Translations under genes and position numbers: made by a program
Notes under the pieces: model-generated
Databases searched by the model: none
Seen by the model: the letters and a program-made list of their open reading frames with translations, nothing else
What the model was told of the DNA's origin: nothing
Source of the DNA: Holothuria scabra
Lineage: Eukaryota; Echinodermata; Holothuroidea; Aspidochirotida; Holothuriidae
DNA: 64,000 nt
Assembly (NCBI GenBank): GCA_037179385.1
Contig: CM074180.1
Location: forward strand, 28,439,455-28,503,454
Reading direction: 5' to 3'
Part shown: positions 49,566-62,925 of the stretch, in pieces
How the letters are laid out: the number at the start of each line of letters is the position of its first letter
How positions within the stretch are numbered: position 1 is the stretch's first letter

Positions 49566-49851
49566 TATATGTCCATTTTTGTGTTAACAAGGTTTAATGA
49601 ATCTAATGAAAACTGATGTACAATGCTAGACTAGAGAAAAGTCCTTGTATGTATAACTCACAGATACTTACATACTAGTACAGCAAACAAAAGTAGAATG
49701 CATGTGAGAACTGAAGTTTAATTTCTTAAGCTTATTTTTTAATTTTAAATATGTGTCACATATCAAACCTGTTGTCATGCAAGGCCAGTGGTAATCATTT
49801 AGTTTGGAATGAATGGAATAAATTTAAGATAATGTGTGCAGTATAGAAGAA

Positions 49852-50658
49852 TACGAACAGCAAGTGATGGTCTGTTTTCAGTGGGCCATAACTGGGGACT
49901 ATCACCTTTGAAAATATACCTGAAGTCAAAAAATTCAAAAATATATATTAAAGGGAATGAAAAATTAATTCAAACAATCTAACTCCCATCTTCTTGGGAC
50001 ATTCCTGAGCTGAGATATAAAATGTTGAAGTTTGTTCACTCAACTTAAAATGGTTTATTGTGCAATAATTTGTGATGTCATTGTTGTACAACTCAAATTA
50101 CAATCTTTGTATTCCTTTGTTTCTTCTGAAAATTACTGCACCTTGTACCAAAGTGTGATAGCACTCTTAGTGTAATGGGGTGATGTAATTAATTAAGCCC
50201 CCTCTCTGCAACATGCTGTGCAAACAAAGAGGAAGTGTTTAAGGTCATAAAAATATTTTTAATTTTAAAGCAAAACAATGCAGGTTCTGTGAGTTGTACA
50301 ACAAGAGAGTCACAAATTTTTGCGCAATGTACCAATTTGTTTCAAGTGAATAAACTTCAACATTTTATATCTCAGCTCAAGAATGTCCTATGAAGATGGG
50401 AGTTGGACTGTTAGAATTCATTTTTCATGCTCTTAATTATCTATTTTTGAATTTTTTGACTTGAGGTACACTTTAACCTGTCAATTTCCTTACATTTATT
50501 GTGGTTGTTTTGCACTAAGGTATATCTTGATTCCTTCAAGTTCACTGAATATGAGGGTTTAAAATTCATGTAGACAATAAATGAAGATGATTTAAGGCTG
50601 ATGGACCCCACTAAGGGCTGCCTACAGTCACTACACACAAGCGTTTATAGGATTCGTC
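49852..50658. mobile_element. ~800-bp foldback element with ~250-bp inverted arms
   Basis: The outer ends (ACGAACAGCAAGTGATGG ... and ... GGATTCGT) match both ends of 29958-30213. Inside, CCTGAAGTCAAAAAATTC, CAACTCCCATCTTC-type and GAGATATAAAATGTTGAAG phrases and a TTGTTGTACAACTC core recur in reverse on the right. The arms are well over 200 bp and imperfect. No coding frame. Transcripts through it would fold into a long duplex. Confidence 0.75.
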
Positions 50659-51295
50659 TGTACTGTCAGCCACAAAAATGTTTACTGAGGACATAACGTA
50701 TATCACAATACTTTTGTTTTGACCATTATCACAAGGGAATAGGGAAATGTACCAAAGCTATTTTCCTTCAACCTTGAAGCAGTTTTAAGAACAAAGACTG
50801 TCATCATCCATTCCTCCTTAACATTCAGTATTACATTTTCTTGCTTCTCCTGTTGTAATTTGCCTCTTCTTTCCCCATAGCGTATTAATTTGCTATTATA
50901 ATTTGAGAAAGGACTTTTTTCTGTGTCAAATTTTCTAGTGGTAGTGATTTGATGCTGTTTCATGTTTAATGATAATTTAAATTCAAGTAATGCTTGATTA
51001 CTTCTGTATTTTGTCACTTTTATACAGCTCTTTAGGGCAAAAGCAGTCCCTACAGGTTTATTTCAAAACAACTTATAAGTCTTGCAAATTTCATAGCTTC
51101 TTTGAAAAGCAGTTTAAAGTTTGGTTTTGCCAAAAGGCTCTTTTCAAATTTCCTTTACTTTCTTCAAGTCTCACCTTATGTCTTGGCATATATTTGGCAT
51201 AATTAGGGTAGATGAAGCTGTGAATTGACAGATTTCACAATTGAGTGAAAAAAAACATTGTGACAGGATCCTAAAGAGCCGTTCATGAATTAGTG

Positions 51296-51495
51296 AGTTA
51301 GATGAGATTTGACGACACACCAACACGAATGTTTTATATAGTGTCAGTCAACTCGAAAAAAATTCAAAGGTTAAGTTTGTTTTCAATAATGGTTCAAATT
51401 CATATTTTATTTCCCTTTAGTCGCCCCTTATGACAGGCAGGAAATACTTTGGGCATATTCTACAACCTTCACCCTACAGGGGGAGAGCCATTCAT
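51296..51495 (-). repeat. Reverse copy of the 32735-33255 repeat
   Basis: On the minus strand it has a TATGACA / GGCGACTA-type block and then, at its end, the ACACTATATAAAACATT and GTTGGTGTGTCG phrases matching introns 6 and 8, though spacing differs. An older copy. Confidence 0.5.
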
Positions 51496-51599
51496 GAAAT
51501 AGGATAGTTTACTATTCTAATCCAAAATGTTTGACTGCATTTTTCCTTTGGGCCCATTCGTGCTAATGACCATTTCAGGACTATAGACTTTGTGCATTC

Positions 51600-51834
51600 C
51601 AAACCAATGAACTGCATGCCCATTTCCAGCTGGGAAGTCTGGAGTTTGACTCCTGGTCAGGTCATACCATAGACTTTACTATGGAACCTTCTGCCATTGT
51701 TCTTGTTGCTCAGCATTAGCAATGCAGTAGGGAAAACAAGCCAGTCAGCCACAGCTTTAGATAAGGCTGTGTTTGTGGCCAGACAGAAAAATAAACCATT
51801 TGAAAATTGAGCCCAAAAACCTCATCTAACCAAC
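51600..51834 (+). mobile_element. tRNA-derived SINE, diverged copy
   Basis: It has GGAGTTTGACTCCTGGTCAG as B-box region, TCATACCATAGACTTTA, TTGCTCAGCATTAGCAATG, AACAAGCCAGTCAGCCACAG and an AAAACCTCATCTAACCAACT end. Confidence 0.7.
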
Positions 51835-54029
51835 TACAAACTACAGTAATGATAAAAATCAATGAAGCTTATCTAAAATATGTGGTTATACACACTTAGT
51901 GCCAGAGGTAGCCCTCCATTTGCCCATATATTCACGTGTTTACTGGACCAGAATAAATATAACTGTATGCGTTTGTGAGAGGTCCGCATGGGGACATAAC
52001 CTCATTTTCAAAAACCATTATGTGCAAAATTTATGTCAATCTGCATTTTTTTTTTAAATATTGAAGGGAGTGTTCCCTTGTTCCCTCAGAATTGCCACCC
52101 ATGTCTGAGAGCATCAGCATTGGCTGTACTCTTTACAAAGCGTCAAATTCTTCACAGGTTTTAGTTTCATCCAAAGTTAAACATTTTGTAAATTTTCGTT
52201 CAATTGATATCTTTTGTGTCATCATTTGGCCGACATCTTCAGACATGTAACAGTCTTCCTTTTCTGTGGTAGAGAAAATCTTCATTACCCTATCGCATTA
52301 GGTAGGAGTTGTTGATTTACATGAGAGGTTTACAATTTGTTGTTGTTTAGATAAATGTGTAAACATGCGTTAAAAGTATGCTGCGGTGCTGTGTCTGCCT
52401 CAGTCAGCATATGTGACGTTAGTCCGTGGGTATGTGCAGGTTAGGAAGATGAATATTATGAGAAAGGGGATAACTTTTTTTCAATTAAAACTGAAATGCG
52501 TCAATGTCACGAGTGTTCTGGAAAGTGACATGTATAAAAGAGCAAGGGGCTGACATTCCAGTTTCAGAGAAGACAACTGCTTATACGAAAAAAAGGATGA
52601 AAACATTCATTTTCTAAAAGATGTACTAGAGTAATATGGAAAATGAATGTCTTCATTCTTTCTGTTTTCCTAACGGGACTCTATCTGAAGTCAACCAGAT
52701 TTTTTTGGAATTCAAACTTATGATTCATTGTACAGATGTTAGTTTTAAAGTGACACTCAAAGCGTCTGTGAAAGGACTCCTCCCGGTGTGCCCTCTTTCA
52801 GGGTTATCAGGCGTCTCGTAAAAGAGGGTCCCATATGTGGTTCACTTATCTTGCCCCCCATATTATACATCCGTAGGGTGAACCCCTGGATTCCACAAGC
52901 TGTTAGCTTCACATTTCCCACTTCGAGCCCGCCGTGCACACTGTGCATGCGCACAACCCTACCCTCAGTTCCTACCCCATTTCAGTTTTCAAAGTGTGGG
53001 TCACCTTGCCCTCCCTTCCAAACCCACTTCTTATAAGAAAGTTTTCTCCCATCGTCGCAAGAAGTAAGAACCTGACTTCAGGCAAATCTGTGCACACGGT
53101 TTATTGGAATAATCTTGCCTTGTAGTACTCGGCTAGAATCAACGTTTGTGCATATTACACTATCTATGCATCGTTTCTGACTGAGTCAGGGGTATGTTGT
53201 GCTTAATAAGTTGTGATTTTTAAATTTTGATCGAACTTGTGCGATCATTTTCAGTATGGCTGGTACCATGAGAGGATCCATTACTATAGATGCTTTAAAT
53301 CTTTTAAGTCATGTTGTGCATGAAAATTCGTGAAACAAAAATGAAAATGATCAATTTGTGTTTTATTACGCTCTCTCTCTTCTCTCTCCTGTTTGTGTTT
53401 TCTCTCTTTTGTCAAGCTTACATGCAGTCTCCTCCCCCCCCCCCTACTCAAAGAAAAAAATATTTTCAAAAAAATTATTTTAGGTAGATCAGAGTCAGTA
53501 TATGAAGCAGTCATGCTTAATGGCAGCGACTTAAACTTTTTAGGGGAGCATACAAAATGTTGGGTTCCGGGAGAGGGATTCTCCCTAGCTGAATGGTGTC
53601 TCAAACATTTCTGTTATCTGCTGATAGATTTTCTGACAAGCTTTTGTAGCTTGGTTCAGTTGTGATTAGGGAAAGTTGAGATATAGGTAGGGGGAGCAGG
53701 ACTAGAGCGAGACAAAGTACTGAAAGTGGGGACAAAAAACTTCAAGGAGGGTGAAAAATTTCCCAGCACCAAATATATAAATATGAATTGTCAAAAATTG
53801 GGGGCGCTGGTCCTTCTTTGCTACAGATTTGGGGAGTAGGTGTTAGTACAACCCCAGTCAATGTGGGGATTGAATATATTTCCTGCCAAAATTTCTAGGA
53901 CCATGCCAGCTCCTGATTTTTTCACATTGAAGATGGTACAAAACAGGGTTGGCGCCCGTTGTGGGGAAGAATCAATTTCCTTTTTGGGCCTTCATCCATT
54001 CGATAAAATATAATAAGCCCAATAAACTT
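51835..54029. other. No gene seen; 3' intergenic region
   Basis: A GC-richer patch at about 52760-53080 contains TGTGCATGCGCACA (52942-52955), a palindrome resembling an NRF-1 site, but no transcribed unit could be tied to it. A run of CT and C tracts lies at 53370-53442. Frames of 60-106 codons lack domains. Confidence 0.45.
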
Positions 54030-55150
54030 CAGTCTCACCCCCCCCCCCCCCTCTCCCCACCATCACCATTTCCTTGATCTTGCTTACAAGGTCAAATTCT
54101 TCAAGGTTACTCTCAAAACTTCAAAATTTTCTTACAAAAACTCCTTTTTCAATAAATTTCCAAATTTTCAAGCATTCTGAGCAGAAAGTAAAAAGGTTTA
54201 CCATTTTCACCGTACGACAAAACAAAACCTCAACCAATTTCGGCGTTGATTTTACTAATATTTAATTGGCCAGATTGATCTTCAGTAAAGACTTCAATTT
54301 TCCAATTCTTCTCTTCAAATAAAACCATTTTTTTTTTTCAAATTTCTGCTATAGGCGTAAGAGGCGGGGACTGGGGACTTCATTTTTTTTTTTCAAAAGA
54401 CGTTAGACGAAAAATCATAGTCGAGATCGGGTTCGGGTGGTCATATACTGTATAATCAGGCTGACAACTTCATCGATATAGTACCTGTAGATCCTGGATT
54501 TAGCCAAGAGCCGCAATGGAGAAAAAATAATCATCATGTTGTCAATTCCGTTGTTGTTCCCCGAAAGAAGAAGATCATTTCGTTCAATGGAAGTGGTACA
54601 TTTTATCTGATAATTTTCTGATCACTTAACAAGGTGCTATTTTTTTAATTGGAATTTTATTGCAAACAATTAAAAAATAATAAAATAACTACTGGTTCGT
54701 TCCTAGTAACAAGCCTGAGAAATGCCATTTCCAGCTATCCGAATGGTCCAATTTTTCATTTTTTTCTGTACGCTCCACGCCAACCAATGGTGACGCTCCG
54801 TTTAGGTACGGCAGTCTTTCAATCAAACAGTTTACTGGGCATAACATTGAAGACTTGATATGGCATTCCGTTTTGTATCAATATTAACAATTTCTTCTGA
54901 TTACTTTGCGACGTTATTTGGTTAAAAATTTTACTGCAAACAAAAGCTCATGAGAGCGTCTGCTTGGATCCTACTTACAAGTCTGTGAAACGCCAATTCC
55001 GGTTATCTGAGGGGAAGTTATTTTTAAAAATTTTGGGCCATCCAACCAATGATGACATCGATGGTGCTGTGTCAGTATCGTCCGAGAGCTTTACCTGCAT
55101 GATGATATTCTGTAACCCCGACACACTAAAAGTTGTCCGGTGTCCTTCTT
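54030..55150 (-). mobile_element. Fragmented minus-strand copies of the ~2-kb hAT-like family
   Basis: On the minus strand, 54060-54360 matches the 63230-63700 segment (TTGCCGTACGGTGAA-type and TTGAAGATCAATCTG phrases). 54600-54830 holds the module GACGCTCCGTTTAGG and a degenerate repeat of the internal block follows to about 55080. Poly-C occurs at 54040-54051. Fragmented and noncoding. Confidence 0.55.
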
Positions 55151-55489
55151 GATCGTTCTGATGAGAAGGTCAGAAAGCCCCAAAATTTATCATAACCTTG
55201 CAATTCTATCTCCAGTATAAGCTTCAGGTTTTAAAATATTTGTTAAAAATGGCAAGATATACTAAGTTTCGTAAAAGTTTACAAATTCAATGGATACTCC
55301 TCACGGTGCAAAATCCAAGCCAACTTCAAGCACCCCGACATATTCTCCTTAGTTTAGGGCTCTTAAAAGGCAGTTCACTTAAAAAAAAACCCCAAAAATT
55401 CAATACCACGATACCAAAAAAGTCACATTTTGTTTCATTAAATTCCATAATATCTCCATTTCGAGCTCTTGTAAAATCTGTGTTCAAGG

Positions 55490-55711
55490 TAGACTTGGCC
55501 AAGTCTCTCGTGAGTGTTCCCCGGGGAGCTGACAACACCAACTCTACGTAAATCCAGTGCTTCAGCACAGTACAGCATACCGTATTTGATTTTTTCTAAT
55601 ACGCCCTCTATAGGTCTATAAAGGTATCGCTTCTCAACGAGATGAGAAACGATATAATTAATAGACCGATAGAGGGCGTATTAGATGAAAGGAAAATACG
55701 GTATGCTGTAC
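55490..55711 (+). mobile_element. Truncated copy of the 62926-63220 inverted-repeat element
   Basis: It starts TAGACTTGGCCAAGTCTCTC, identical to the left end of 62926-63220, then an inner palindrome: GTACAGCATACCGTA at 55570-55584 pairs exactly with 55697-55711, and TAATACGCCCTCTAT with its complement. The outer right arm is missing. The inner stem alone could fold a hairpin of about 140 bases. Confidence 0.8.
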
Positions 55712-56602
55712 AATTTTTATGTCAAAATTTGGCCACGCCCAGTTAAGTAGCTAAAAGAAGTTTAGGTCAGTTCGAACTAATCTGAAGGTTACACAGTGCT
55801 TTATTGTGATATCTCTAATGACCTATATTCTGCAGAGTGTTACAGTGTAACCTTTAAACAAGCTAGGGCCTTCTAATTTGCATAATTGAAAAACAAGTTT
55901 TTGTGTAAACAGAAATTATGCTGTAAATTTTACATGAATTTGTTGTAAATTTTACAGATGTTTACAGTGTAGAGATCACTGTTACTATCCTTGTTTTCCT
56001 ATTAGGAAGAATCCCGGTATATCAGTAACGATACTTATAGACAAATTTAAACTTAAAATATATAAGAGGGTTTAATAATCCGTTGCTGCATGGAATTGTG
56101 GGACGCAGTATGCAAGTGGGATATACAAAGCGAGCTAAGAACGTAGCGTACAGCCTTCCCTTGTTTTTTGTCAGTACGTGCACACGACACCATCTATGTG
56201 TCTAGTCAAGTCGAACAAAAAGAGGGGTCTCAGTGCTAATTTACTGCAAATTTGTACACCAAAAAGACAAAACCACACTTGAGATCCCTCCTTACTTTAT
56301 GTATGGGTTAAGAAAAAATTTTTTCACCGAATTTTCATGTAAACTCAAATTTTGGAATACTTCTTGTAGGTGCTGAATTGGTTAGTTTATCCCGACTATT
56401 CAGAGGATGTGCGCATGTGCATAGCCATCAAAGCGAATCACCGAAATGGCTTATTCTCCAACTGTGGATTTCCGCTCATGTCTCTTGATGTAATATTTCA
56501 TGTGGAGAATTAGAAAATCATGAGGATGAAAGGGATGGCAATGTCTTACGCTGAAGCCTAAAAAGATATTCCTTTTAGGGAAGCAAAACTGGTTTTAAAG
56601 TA
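55712..56602. other. No gene seen
   Basis: AT-rich single-copy-looking sequence. A phrase TACAGTGTAACC / TTTACAGTGTAGAG recurs near 55843-55975 without clear structure. Confidence 0.45.
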
Positions 56603-56610
56603 CACATGTT

Positions 56611-58020
56611 CAGTGGCGTAGCCACTGGGGGCCTGGGGGCGTAGGCCCCCCCAGATTTTCCTCAGCCCCCCCCCCCCCCCCAGATTTTTTGCGTCCTGAT
56701 AAAGTAATTGAAAAAAATAAAGTGTTTGAACGGACATAACCTTGAAGTATATCCTTCAAAACAGTAAATAAATAAAATGTGTAAAAATTAAAAAAATCAT
56801 CGTATGACAATCGTATGAAATCAAGCAATAACTTCAATATGCCTACTTTCACTAAATTAGATACCGTTTGTGATCTGCACTGTCGTTTATTGCATTTCAC
56901 TTAGAAGATGAAACGAAAGTCTCGACGACAAACTTTAATGTGACTTTGTTAGGTTAAGACCCTTTCTGCCTTTCGGATGGCTGATTGATTTACTGAAAAT
57001 AAGGCAATTGTACACTGGAGACCACTCTTACACGACCATTCCTATACTTTATCATACACAAAATATGCCGTAAGCAGGTAAGGGTAAGGTACTGCCTTCG
57101 GATAATTCTTCCCTTCCATCCTTAACAAGTAGGCCTAGGCCTATGTCGTGCCTCACTCCTGCCCATGACAAGTGCCACTGTAGGACAATTTTTTTCGACA
57201 AGTCCTCTTTTTACTAGTTGGCACTGGCGTCCGGGGGATTTGTAAAATGTCCACAAGGTCCTGATTTCATGTGTTTCCCACATGATCCATACTTCTGCTT
57301 TGCGGTTCAATTATTTTGAGAGATTTTTTCGTAGTATTTTAATTTTGACTACGTAATGTACAGATGGACAAATACTGCACCATTTTCCACATTGTTTCTT
57401 TGGTAGTATGTATGTCTCTTGTAAAATCTCTGCAAAAACTAAAGATATTTTTCATGCTCCCCAAAAGGAAAAATCCTAAAACTTAGGCCTATAATCAGTT
57501 TAAAGTTTTGCCAAACATAGCACCATTTTGCATCTAGGAAATCTAACGCAAAGAAAGTTTCTCAGAGGGGGACACAACTACTTTTGGTTTTCCTGTTAAA
57601 GGGTAAGGTACTGCCTTAGATAAGCTGAAATCCATTCAAATATTGCCGCATTTGCGGCTGGGTACATCCAGTTTAAAACACGTGGGAAGTGCCGTTTCCG
57701 GCCATCTGGAGGGGTTTTAAAGCCCAAATTTTTCTTCTACGCTCCGCGCCAACTGATGGTGGCGCTCCGCTTAGATTCAAATATTGCCGCATTTGCGACT
57801 GGGTACATCCAGTTTAAAACACGTGGAAAGGTGCCGTTTCCAGCCATCTGGAGGGGTTTTAAAGCCCAAAATTTTCTTGTACGCTCCGCGCCAACCGATG
57901 TTGGCGCTCCACTTAGATAGTCTTGCCGTGCCTGGCCTTCGGAGGTACCAGGCCCCCCACTTGTTACCTAGCCCCCCCCCCCCCAAAAAAAAAAAAAATC
58001 CCATCCTGGCTACGCCACTG
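56611..58020 (+). mobile_element. 1.41-kb hAT-like nonautonomous element
   Basis: Inverted ends CAGTGGCGTAGCCA (56611-56624) and TGGCTACGCCACTG (58007-58020) are flanked by CACATGTT (56603-56610) and CACAAGTT (58021-58028), an 8-bp duplication with one change. Poly-C runs lie inside both ends. Near the right end a unit of about 141 bp carrying the palindromic module is tandemly doubled (from 57634 and 57775). No transposase. Its right end is the relative of window positions 1-91. Confidence 0.88.
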
Positions 58021-58998
58021 CACAAGTTTCAACTTATAAAATGTACGAAGCCGTAGAATTACCATACACTTCCAAATGGGGTGTTCGACGGTCTCCACTG
58101 TCGTACCACAGAATGAACACAAATCTGAACCAATGTTTTTCTTGACTTAGTAGTTTATTTTGAGCAATAATCGTATTTAAATATTCAAATTGAAAACATC
58201 CAAGTTTGAACTCTGAAACAGTGGGACGAGACATCGTCAAATCCTGCACCAATCATACTCAATCCCCGGCGAATGCATTTTTTAATTACTCATAGGTTAA
58301 AAGTACATTTTCCTGATCAAACTTCAAAAACACACATGGCATTTTTAGCAAATAGATTTTTATACGTAACAATATTATAATTATGCGAAAAAAGTAGTTA
58401 TTCTAAATTATTTGCTTAGCAAATTTATCAACCGGTCTTATAAACAATCCCTCACTCCATGCTCCCATCACTTGTCGGTTGAAAAATTCTTAGTACTCTT
58501 GAACATTAGAATTTGAAACAGTTGCAAGATGGTCATCAATTCAGATCAAAAACCATTTTCCATTTCCATGCTCTCATTGCAATAAATTTGATCTAGGTGC
58601 ATTTTAAACTGTTAATAAAAGATGGTACATATGTAACTTCAAACCCCCGTCGCTAATTGCATTAATAATAGGGGAACAACCATGTCAGGATTACCTCCCC
58701 CAATAAATCATATCTTTCTAACTCTCTTTAGAAGTGGTGCCGTGGATTTGGCAAAACCTGAAAAAGAAAAACAAGAGATGAAACAGGACAAAAGTTTTAA
58801 TAATAATACGGCCAACTGGTGCCAATTAGTCTGGTAGCCCATCCTTTCGAAAAACTTACAAACCTTCAATGGTGCGATCGAATTCTTGGCCGTATAGTTA
58901 CGTGCAAGCAAGCAATTTTTCTTTGAAGTCCTTTTCAGAAACGAAACCGTTTTTTTATCTCATAATCTCGCATATCTTAGTTGGAACCTCTCCTTTAA
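58021..58998. other. No gene seen
   Basis: AT-rich spacer between two transposons. Short frames on either strand (58034-58252, 58708-58911) have no recognisable content. Confidence 0.45.
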
Positions 58999-60172
58999 TC
59001 AGGGGTGGTTCTATAGGACATGCCCGACAGGGAGGTCAAGCCAGGGGCAGCAGTTCGTAGCCCCGATATAGGGAGGAATTAGTCCAGTGGGATGTCCTCT
59101 TGGAAGAATTTGAGGGGCGAGTAGCGTGCCGAAATTTGTTTTCTTCATTTTTACAAATACTGGTATTTTAAAGTTCGGAGCTTGTTTTGAAGATAATTTA
59201 AAAAGTAATGTGACTTTTTGTAAGGACCATTAAAAAAATAGGAATTTTTGTTAAAGAACCTGCTTTTCATATGAGCAAACTCAAAAAAGGAATTGGTTTG
59301 GGGTTACGTATTTCACTTTAGGCCTACGTATACAAAGACTCCCAGACCAAACTGAAAATTAGTTGGGAAACTTTTTACCTTTTTTAAAAAAGATTGGAAG
59401 AGCTGGTACTGTAAAATTCTGATTTGTTTTTTCTTTCTGTTCTTTTTTTTGTAAGATGGTATTGAAAAATTTGGGTTTTCATTAAGTGATCTGGATTTCA
59501 AAATTAATTAAAACTATAGAATGTCGGGGTAGACAAAAGTTGGCTTGGGTTTTCGTTGTAAGAGGTATCCATAGTAATTGAAAAATTTTCCTCTAATTTT
59601 TTGCCACTCTGAACAAATAACTGAAATAATTTTAAAGCTTATATTTGAGAAAATTTCAATTTCAAGACAGATTTGGGGGATACTATTTAAGAATGTGTCT
59701 TTCTTATGTGAAAAATGAAGTAGTCGCCGGACGATTTGAAGTTTGTGGGGATCAAGTTACCAGTGATCATCGTCATGCAGACTGAGCGGCCCGAGGACGA
59801 TACTGGAAAATTAGCTTAAAAAGTTTAGCTACCTCTGACAGTCTGATGGGCTTTTTGAAGTCTTATAGTGCAGACAATTTTTATTCCAAATACCACTACC
59901 CTTTTGACAAAGGTAAACGAGAGAGTTTCAGTTTTGGGGAGGCAGAAATTTTTTTGTCTAAAAAATGTAACCCTGCCCGAAAGAATATCTGAAAGTCGGA
60001 TGTGGCATTTCACAGGCTTATCATTGGAAACCAAGCAGTCGTTATTTTGGGCTTTCGTTTGCAATTAAATTTTAATTTCAATAGTAAACACATCAAGGTG
60101 ATAAGTGATAGAAAATTACCATGTAAAATGCACTACCTTCATAGATTTTGAAGCTATCTAAAAATTCCTAAT

Positions 60173-62166
60173 CAGGGGTGGCGCCATGATTTGCCCGACA
60201 GGGGGGGCAGCATTTTGAGTCCCCGACAAAGGCGATGAGTAAGTCCAGAGGGACGTGAGTTGGTAGAATATGAGGCGCGCGTAGCGCGCCGAAATTTTTG
60301 GCTTTTTCAACAAATATTTAAAAATCTGGAGTTTGTTTAGAACGAAGATTTGAAAATTAACAGCTTATCATATTGGAGAAATTTTAGAATTTTATGCAAA
60401 AATTTGCTTTTTGGGTAAGATTACAATGAAACTTTTGGGCTTTTTATTCAATGATATTCCCGTCAAGAGCAATTGTCAGAGTGATTAAGAGCATTAAATT
60501 GGGTGCTTAATTGTATGGAGTACCGGTATCCATCGAAAATGAAAAAGTTTATCATTTTTAACGAATATTAGAGAATGTGAGGGTTATATTGATAGAACTG
60601 TAATTTTATAACAAATTTTGAGGGTTTATGGAAGAATCTGACCCTCATATGAGAAATATCAAGAAGGGGGTGATTTGTAGTTTTGTTGGGGTTTCTGAAT
60701 TACATACCATGGAAACTAAGGCCCTCTGAATTTTCCTCGCGGAAAAAGTTTGCTTCCCATATATTTCAAGTTTTATATTTTGTAAATTGACATATGTGTA
60801 CGGGAGTGTTTCAGTTTGGTAGGAGGCAGAATAATAGTCTATTTTGTCTGAAAAATGTAATCCTGCCCGAAAAACTAACTAGAAGTGGACAGAAATTTTT
60901 GAAAAATTTGAAAACCCCAGACAGTCGGAAATGGCATTTCCTAGCTCGTAACCAGAAACAAAGCAGTCTTTATTTTCAGATTTTACCGCTTTAAAGTTTT
61001 CACTTCATATTTCCCTCAAACGAAGAACAATGTGCAAGCATGCATTGTTCTGATGAGTAATCTGTTCGACCAAAACACTATAAGAGCGGAGCGCCACCAT
61101 AACTTTCCCCAGAGCATAGAGAAAATTTAAGAAATATCTTACCCTCAGAGAGCCGGAAATGGCATTTTTCAGACTTGTAACTAGAAGGAAGCAGTCGTTA
61201 TTTATAAAAGTGCTACTTCAATAGAAAAAACACCCAACTTGCTACTTGATCAGAAAATAACCAGATAAAAGGTACCGCTACACTTAAATAAAATGGTCGT
61301 CCTTTTCTCTAGGGAAAACTATGTAACCGAATTAAAAATATACCATTTTTTTACTCTTTTGAGACTCCTCGTTGCATTCAATTGCGAGGTCCACTTAATT
61401 TGTTATTTTCTATGTGACTATCCGAACTCCCGACAATAAATGATTTTACTTCCCGCCGACGTCTTTTAAAATATGTCACGTAACAACAAGGTGGCTTCAA
61501 ATGAATTTTCAGTCAGACTAAGTAGGAGACATTCTCACACTTCTGTTCATCATTACATATAACTGAAAACGGAATGGTCGATTGTCATTAGTACCGTTGC
61601 TCGAATTCGGTTGTCGGGGCAGGGCAGATGGCAAACCATTTGGGCACTGCATGCACCTGAACAACTTCTCGTCCGTTTTGTAAGGATAACTAGTAAAGCA
61701 AAATCAAGGGCTTACCGCGGGCCTATAGATGAAGGATCCCCGACGAAACTGGATCTTCTTAACGACAGGGGAAGGACAGCCTTCCCCGACGGGGGCAAAG
61801 CCCCTGGTTTCCCGCTGGTGCGACCCTTGGTTACGTCTACACGTGAAATTTCAGGGTCCTTAACACAAGTCTTGGTTACGGGGTGACCTTGCGCGCACGG
61901 ATTTAAAGTAGGACAAGGTACATGTAATGAGTTTAAACAGAGCTATGAACTATGAGCTATGAGAAGCAATTGAAAATCGATTCCTGTGTGTATTAAAATA
62001 GTGTTATGAAAGGAAAAATATGTTCAAGGTCACCCATCCAGTAATTTCAGTCCCTGCGGATTTTTTTATAATTTTTTTATTTTTATTTTTTAGGCCGCCC
62101 CGACTAAACCACCGACCTTCCCCGACGGGGGCCATGCCCCCCCCCCCCCCGCTTGCGCAACCCCTG
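60173..62166 (+). mobile_element. Complete 1,994-bp hAT-like nonautonomous element
   Basis: It starts CAGGGGTGGCGCCATG and ends GCTTGCGCAACCCCTG, with perfect 8-bp duplications TTCCTAAT at 60165-60172 and 62167-62174. G and C runs flank the ends internally. The palindromic module is at about 61084-61110. This is the reference copy of the family that also makes up 92-1519 and 7902-10838. No transposase frame, and it lies inside an older relative. Confidence 0.92.
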
Positions 62167-62407
62167 TTCCTAATATTGTCCAAATGGCTTCCTAGCATGC
62201 ATTTTTGTATGAAGTCATTTGTTCGACCAAAAACTGCCTAAGTAGAGCGTCACCATTGTTGGCGCGGAACGTTCAGATTTTTTTAAATCGAACTCCTCCA
62301 ACAGCTGCAAGTGGCATTTCTCAGATTTGTAACTAAAAATGAAACATCGCTATTTTGAGCTTTCCTTTGAATAAAACTATTTTCAATAAAAAAAACGTCT
62401 TACAAGT

Positions 62408-62505
62408 GCAGTGATCCACAACTGGGAGAAAAAGGCCGTGGCCGGCTCGAATTGAACCAAGTGGTTGGAAGGTGGGCCGTAAAACTGCATCTAAATAACT
62501 AACTT
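62408..62505 (+). mobile_element. 3' fragment of the tRNA-derived SINE
   Basis: It begins within CAGTGATCCACAACTGGGAG and runs through AAAGGCCGTGGCCGGCTCGA to the CTAAATAACTAACTT tail. It is very close to the 3' part of 42622-42868. 5'-truncated on insertion, as expected of LINE-driven copies. Confidence 0.8.
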
Positions 62506-62925
62506 GCTCAAGGGATCAGAAAATCACCAGATAAAAGGCGTAAAACTACCACCAGATAAAATGGTATTGTTTTTCTCTTCTTTGAAAAACTATCAAACGG
62601 AATTGAAAAAATGCTTATTGGTTTGACCCTATTGTGACTCGTGGTCGTGTTCAATTGCAATGTCCACTTGAAATATTCAATGCCACTGCCCGAACTCCCG
62701 ACTATAAATGATTTTACTTCCAACGTTTTTAAAAATATGTCGAGTTACAAGGTGATTACAAATGAGTTTTCAGTTAGACGTATTGGGAAACATTTTTATA
62801 CTACTATTTTTCATTGTGATTATAAGTGAAATATAGCCTGCCCGATTTTTATTACCGTTGCTCGATTTCAGCTGTCGGGGCATGACATATGTACTTGAGC
62901 AACCTTCCGACCGTCGGTGAAATCC

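Noticed and set aside
52942..52955. NRF-1-like palindrome as promoter of a downstream gene
   Set aside because: Single motif; no first exon, CpG-rich context or coding sequence follows before the transposon-dense region.
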